A stretch of DNA of 64,000 nucleotides from Mesostigma viride. Taxonomy: Eukaryota > Streptophyta > Mesostigmatophyceae > Mesostigmatales > Mesostigmataceae. The notes below the pieces were generated by a model. That model searched no databases and had not been told where the DNA came from. It worked only from the letters and a program-made list of their open reading frames with translations. Below are positions 54,651 to 64,000 of this stretch, piece after piece; within the stretch, counting starts at the first letter, position 1; each line of letters begins with the position of its first letter. A program made the position numbers and the translations under genes. The stretch covers positions 1,266,104 through 1,330,103 of the forward strand of contig RPFO01000016.1 of NCBI GenBank assembly GCA_009746045.1, given 5' to 3'.

Positions 54651-56129
54651 GTTAAATTATTATTGGCGCGGCGCCTGGTAGGCGCACAAACTCAGTCCGT
54701 TAGAGTGGTAGGACTTCAACTGGTACCACGAAAACGGCGCGAGAACGGTTTAAGAGTTAGTTCAAGAGTGGGCGGGAAGACGGTGGTATAATTGGGTGGG
54801 TAGGGACGGAGTGGATGGATGATTGGGGGGGTTGGATGCAGGTGGGACTCAAGTTAGTGTTAAGTCCAATGTTGCCTATAGCATCAACAAAAATAAGCGA
54901 GAAAGCAGCCTAAATTCAAGGAGCCTACTTCTTGTAACATGTGCCAAACTGCAATTAATGGTTGCAGGCTCACAAGCTGCCAGATTCATAACGCACATGG
55001 AATGAATTGCATGGTTACAGGACAAGCGTGTGGTTGGAAATCTTACAATGCCTGGCGACGTCTCTTTCATGTGCCCACTGAGAACCGCTGTTCTTCGACA
55101 CAAGAAGGCTTTGGCAAGCAACGAGCTTCGGCCAGGGCCTTCATTTCAAGGAACCGTGTGTGAAGCAATAACTCAGGATTTACAAACAGAAACTATACCT
55201 AACTTTGCGACCTTCATGCAGTATGTCATGTGCATGGCTATGTAGTATGTGTCAACAATCACAACGAAAACGTGCGAAATTGCAAACATTGCCATGGAAG
55301 GGCAGGAGCCACGCACGCAGCAAATTAAAAAGGTTCGTGAACCAGATTGTCGGGCATAAAGACAGCAAAGTCTGGCCAGCAATAATGCAGTGCGATGCGA
55401 GACAAACTCGGTAAATATGGGCAGGCAGGCGCAGCTCGTCCTCAGCAGTGCTATCTAACGTGACGGCGCCTTATTTCCGCGTGCACGGTGCCGAACATGG
55501 CACTGGCCTGATTCCAGTTGCAGCAACGCCAGATGCCTTCCCGTCATAGAGCAGAGGCTTCACGTACGTCGCCATCGTTGGCTACCAATCGCTATGCTTC
55601 CCGTGATAATGCACTCCGCGTCCGAACAAAATGTCGAGAAAGCAAACAATCTACACGCGAGAGAACTGGGCTGATAGCTTTTCAGTACTGGTTTTACCGT
55701 GCCTTCAAATTCCATTAGCTTACTTAACCATGGCTGACTAATTTTAGCTAATTTACAGGTATTTGTACCACTGGCCGCACCGCCCGCATGCATGGACGAG
55801 TCTCGAAGACGTAAGGGCATTACGTCGGAGTTTACGTACAGATCTGTAATAAAAAAACAGATCTGCATATACGCCTAGCCATCTGTATTTTTCGGGCCCT
55901 AACTTTACAGATCTGTCAAAAGCTCAGCAGGTGCGCAGCCAACAAGATGCCACCATTTTAAGCACCATTTATTTAGGCAGCCTGCACACATAACAAAAAA
56001 AAACGTGCCGGCATCCTCACGCCGCGCTATTGTACACAGTGTACAGCAGCAGACTTGCCCAGTTGCCTGGCCCTTGTCACCGGGGAGGCATGCGCATCAT
56101 GCCACGTGGCGCCGCATCTTGCCACGTAG

Positions 56130-56300
56130 CGCCGCGCTATTGGGGGCCAGTAATCAGGGGCCACCGCCGCCGACCTTCGTTTTGCTCGCCAGCCCCTATA
56201 TCCAAATAGGGGCCGGCGCGTTCCGCAGCAGTCAGGCCCTGGGACGGGCCCCTATTACCCAGGAAATTTTGCCTGGAGATGTCACCCCTCCTCTCCGGAC
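56130..56300. repeat. Right arm of an outer inverted repeat
   Basis: This is the inverted, diverged partner of 50170-50340. It includes CCTATATCCAAATAGGGGCC and GATGTCACCCCTCC. Confidence 0.55.
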
Positions 56301-56466
56301 TCCGGCGCTCTCGGTCATCATGCGCGGAGGACGGATCTCGGCACGGATGGCGGGCAAATCCCCGAAACTGCGGAATTAAGGGGCGGCCGCGGGGCGTTAC
56401 GTGTACGAAACACGGTTGAGTTGGTTCCGTGGATGTAATCAGTTGTCCACTTATGTTGTTGTTGAC

Positions 56467-56955
56467 TTGTTGTTGTTGTTGCCCACGCCGCACTTGTCCA
56501 TGCGGCCCTCGTGACTACAAGTCGGCCCTCGTGACCACTAAAGCGCTGGTCCCACTCGGGTCCAGTGATACAAGCTACACATGGGCAACAGAGATTTGGA
56601 AACAGTTACACCTTGTTAAGTACCTACATACAGTGTACAACCGGTGAGGTGGTGACCACTGCACCGGTGGGGCGTGGATAGCTGTCCCCGAGACCCCGAC
56701 GGCCAGGATTCGCCCATGAGTAGTTCAGTGTACCTAGTTGGCATTGCTGGAGGCCGCAGTATAATGGCTACAGTAATAAGCTTCTTTGTTTCTTGTACGT
56801 TTGTGATGGCATGCTGTACGGTATGCTGTACTGCACAAAACACAGCATGCTGTAGCATGCTGTATGGCATGCTGTGTTTTGGCCCTCGCCCCTCGGCCGT
56901 TTCCAAATCTCTGCTGCCCATGTGCGGCGTGGGCAACAACAACAAGAACAACAGC
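56467..56955. repeat. Inverted pair TTGTTGTTGCCCACGCCGCA
   Basis: TTGTTGTTGCCCACGCCGCA at 56478-56497 faces TGCGGCGTGGGCAACAACAA near 56922-56943. Near the right arm a palindrome-rich stretch (56805-56880) repeats GCATGCTGTA. Probably a small inverted-repeat element upstream of the ATP synthase gene. Confidence 0.5.
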
Positions 56956-57229
56956 ACACAGTACACTAGTGTGTAATTAAGCGCTGAACCAAGGCTGAAC
57001 AGTGAACAGATGCATCAGCTGGTGGCAGGCACTGCCAGCCCGCCAGCGTAAGGGTGAAAGTTACGACTGTCGCCACATGAAACGCCAGCATGTTCAAGAA
57101 GTGCTAGCAGGTCCGACGTTGCTAGAAGGTCCGACGTTGTAACTACAGCAGCAAGATTAGTTAGTTAGTTAGTTGAATCCCAAGCCAGTAGCAAGATTAG
57201 TACACAGTTAACGAAGCATGGGCACTGGA

Positions 57230-57558
57230 CTGTGGAAAGTACAAGGCGGGGACTGGGTGATACGAAGATCTAAGCAAAGGATACTACTGGCGATTTTCGC
57301 CATTAGTACAACTGGCGATTTTCGCTGAGCGCGGCGCGGCGCGACATGTTCTTGCTGACATCCCCCCGGAATCCGCGGCGCCGTACCACGCGCTCGTTAT
57401 TTCGTATTCCCGAACAAGTGACAGCCGGGGGCTATCCCGCCCGGTCCCCACCCCCGGGAAGAGAATTGTGCACCCCTTCGGCGTTGAAGGACGCTCTGTC
57501 CCTCTGGCTTTTCCCTCGCCTGGTTGTCCCCCATAGCCAGGTTGCTCTCGGGTCTAGA
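57230..57558 (+). promoter_or_regulatory. Promoter/5' leader region of the ATP synthase beta gene
   Basis: Two copies of CTGGCGATTTTCGC lie at 57288-57301 and 57312-57325, the first forming a perfect palindrome TGGCGATTTTCGCCA. An open frame extends upstream of the chosen ATG to 57346, but it lacks targeting-peptide character and is read as leader. Confidence 0.4.
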
Positions 57559-63374
<5,816 letters not shown>

Positions 63375-64000
63375 AGATGTGACGGGCCGTGATGGTGGGG
63401 TCGTGGCGGTGGGGGCCACAATGGTGGCCATGATGTGCCAAGGTGATCCAAGATGGGCGGAGATGGGCCATGGTTTTTGGACCATGATGGTGGGTCATGG
63501 TGGTGGGACTGTGGTGGTTGCCATTGCGCTCACTCTGTCCAGGAGGCTCGCCGAGGGGTTGTTGGTCTCTTTGCCCTAGAGGCATGCCGAGGGGGTGGTG
63601 GTGGCGGTGGTGGAGCTCCCACTCATGGGAGTGTGAGGTTACAGTTCCCTGGTGGGGCAGTTAGCATGCCCGAGTGGGGGTTGTAGATTTCACTCTTCGC
63701 ATAGTGTGAGTCGGTGCTAGAAGTACGTGTTGCTCTCACGGGGCTGTGAGTGGTGGACGCATCAGTGGGCCTGATTGGGCTGTGATGGGTGGTCGGTTTG
63801 GGCTGCCAGTCAGATTCCTGTACCCATTGTCGCTTCCGAGGTGCCTCGTGGGGAGGGGCAGTGCTTGGGGTCCCAGCAGGGGGGTGAGCCATGTCATCGT
63901 TTAGCTACTGCGAATGCAGCTCGATACCTTCGTTCTCTTTAGTCTCTGTTTCGTGTTCTTGATAGCTGCAGCGGCTCGCGGGCCTTGATGAAAAGGCTGC
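63375..64000. other. 3' flank of ATP synthase beta, no gene seen
   Basis: GATGGTGGG and GGGCCA-type repeats occupy 63390-63500. No coding region is supported to the window edge. Confidence 0.4.

Larger units (their letters stand above)
50714..55923. mobile_element. 5.2-kb element with terminal inverted repeats of about 120 bp
   Basis: The ends are GCTTTTGACAGATCTG and the complement, and the inverted similarity continues for about 120 bp (GGGCCCGAAAAATACAGATG, then GTACGTAAACTCCGACG). The match is almost perfect. No target duplication or transposase could be seen, so the superfamily is not assigned. The interior is packed with simple repeats and a diverged copy of unit A. Confidence 0.75.

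Noticed and set aside
57346-57558. In-frame N-terminal extension of ATP synthase beta from 57346
   Set aside because: The extension is Pro/Arg-rich without a match to the family, and the ATG at 57559 begins a good presequence.

Overview
The window is eukaryotic nuclear DNA, most likely from a unicellular alga. Two host genes have introns with GT/AG borders: a mitochondrial ATP synthase beta subunit on the right (57559-63374, 8 exons, 616 codons with the stop) and an HspBP1/Fes1-type Hsp70 nucleotide exchange factor on the minus strand (49768 down to 41918, 5 exons, 318 aa). The remaining sequence is viral genes and nested mobile elements. The algal assignment is an inference from the kind of integrated virus, the Copia and LINE types and the repeat style. 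No species is claimed.

Region 1-31.5 kb is the most interesting part. It holds an endogenous polinton-like virus (PLV) morphogenesis block, nearly all on the plus strand: a basic coiled-coil protein (minus), two large fibre/spike-like proteins, a C2H2 zinc-finger protein, a small lysine-rich protein, a penton-like minor capsid protein, a small Ala/Gly-rich protein, a double-jelly-roll-type major capsid protein (19580-20875), a 56-aa protein, a protein with Ig-like repeats and a LamG-like end, a further structural-type protein (split), and two small genes ending at 31513. No packaging ATPase, protease, polymerase, helicase or integrase is visible. They may lie left of the window or be lost.

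Five of these viral genes have been split by separate insertions. These are a 4985-bp CACTA-like element (2-bp TA duplication), a 1689-bp piggyBac-like element (TTAA), a 6011-bp Ty1/Copia retrotransposon with two 690-bp LTRs (CCGGG duplication), a roughly 0.8-kb MITE, and a 6.4-kb repeat block. For the first two, removing the element together with one copy of its target duplication gives an open reading frame across the junction. The virus was therefore intact at those sites when each element landed.

Region 24-30 kb is a repeat block: (GGGA)n, (GTGC)n, a 184-bp satellite, and an element with the split-direct-repeat layout of DIRS/PAT-like tyrosine-recombinase retroelements, which itself carries a piggyBac-like element. 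Region 31.8-41.9 kb holds a four-unit hairpin array, repeated 624-bp units rich in CGCCGTAT palindromes, a second DIRS-like element of the same family with intact empty sites nearby, a 5'-truncated LINE with a 14-bp target duplication, and a decayed LINE/Helitron chimera.

Region 41.9-49.8 kb is the HspBP1/Fes1 gene. Its introns have swollen with a 10-bp array (about 93 copies) and a 57-bp minisatellite (about 56 copies). Region 50-56 kb is a 5.2-kb element with long terminal inverted repeats, itself full of repeats. The window ends in the ATP synthase beta gene.
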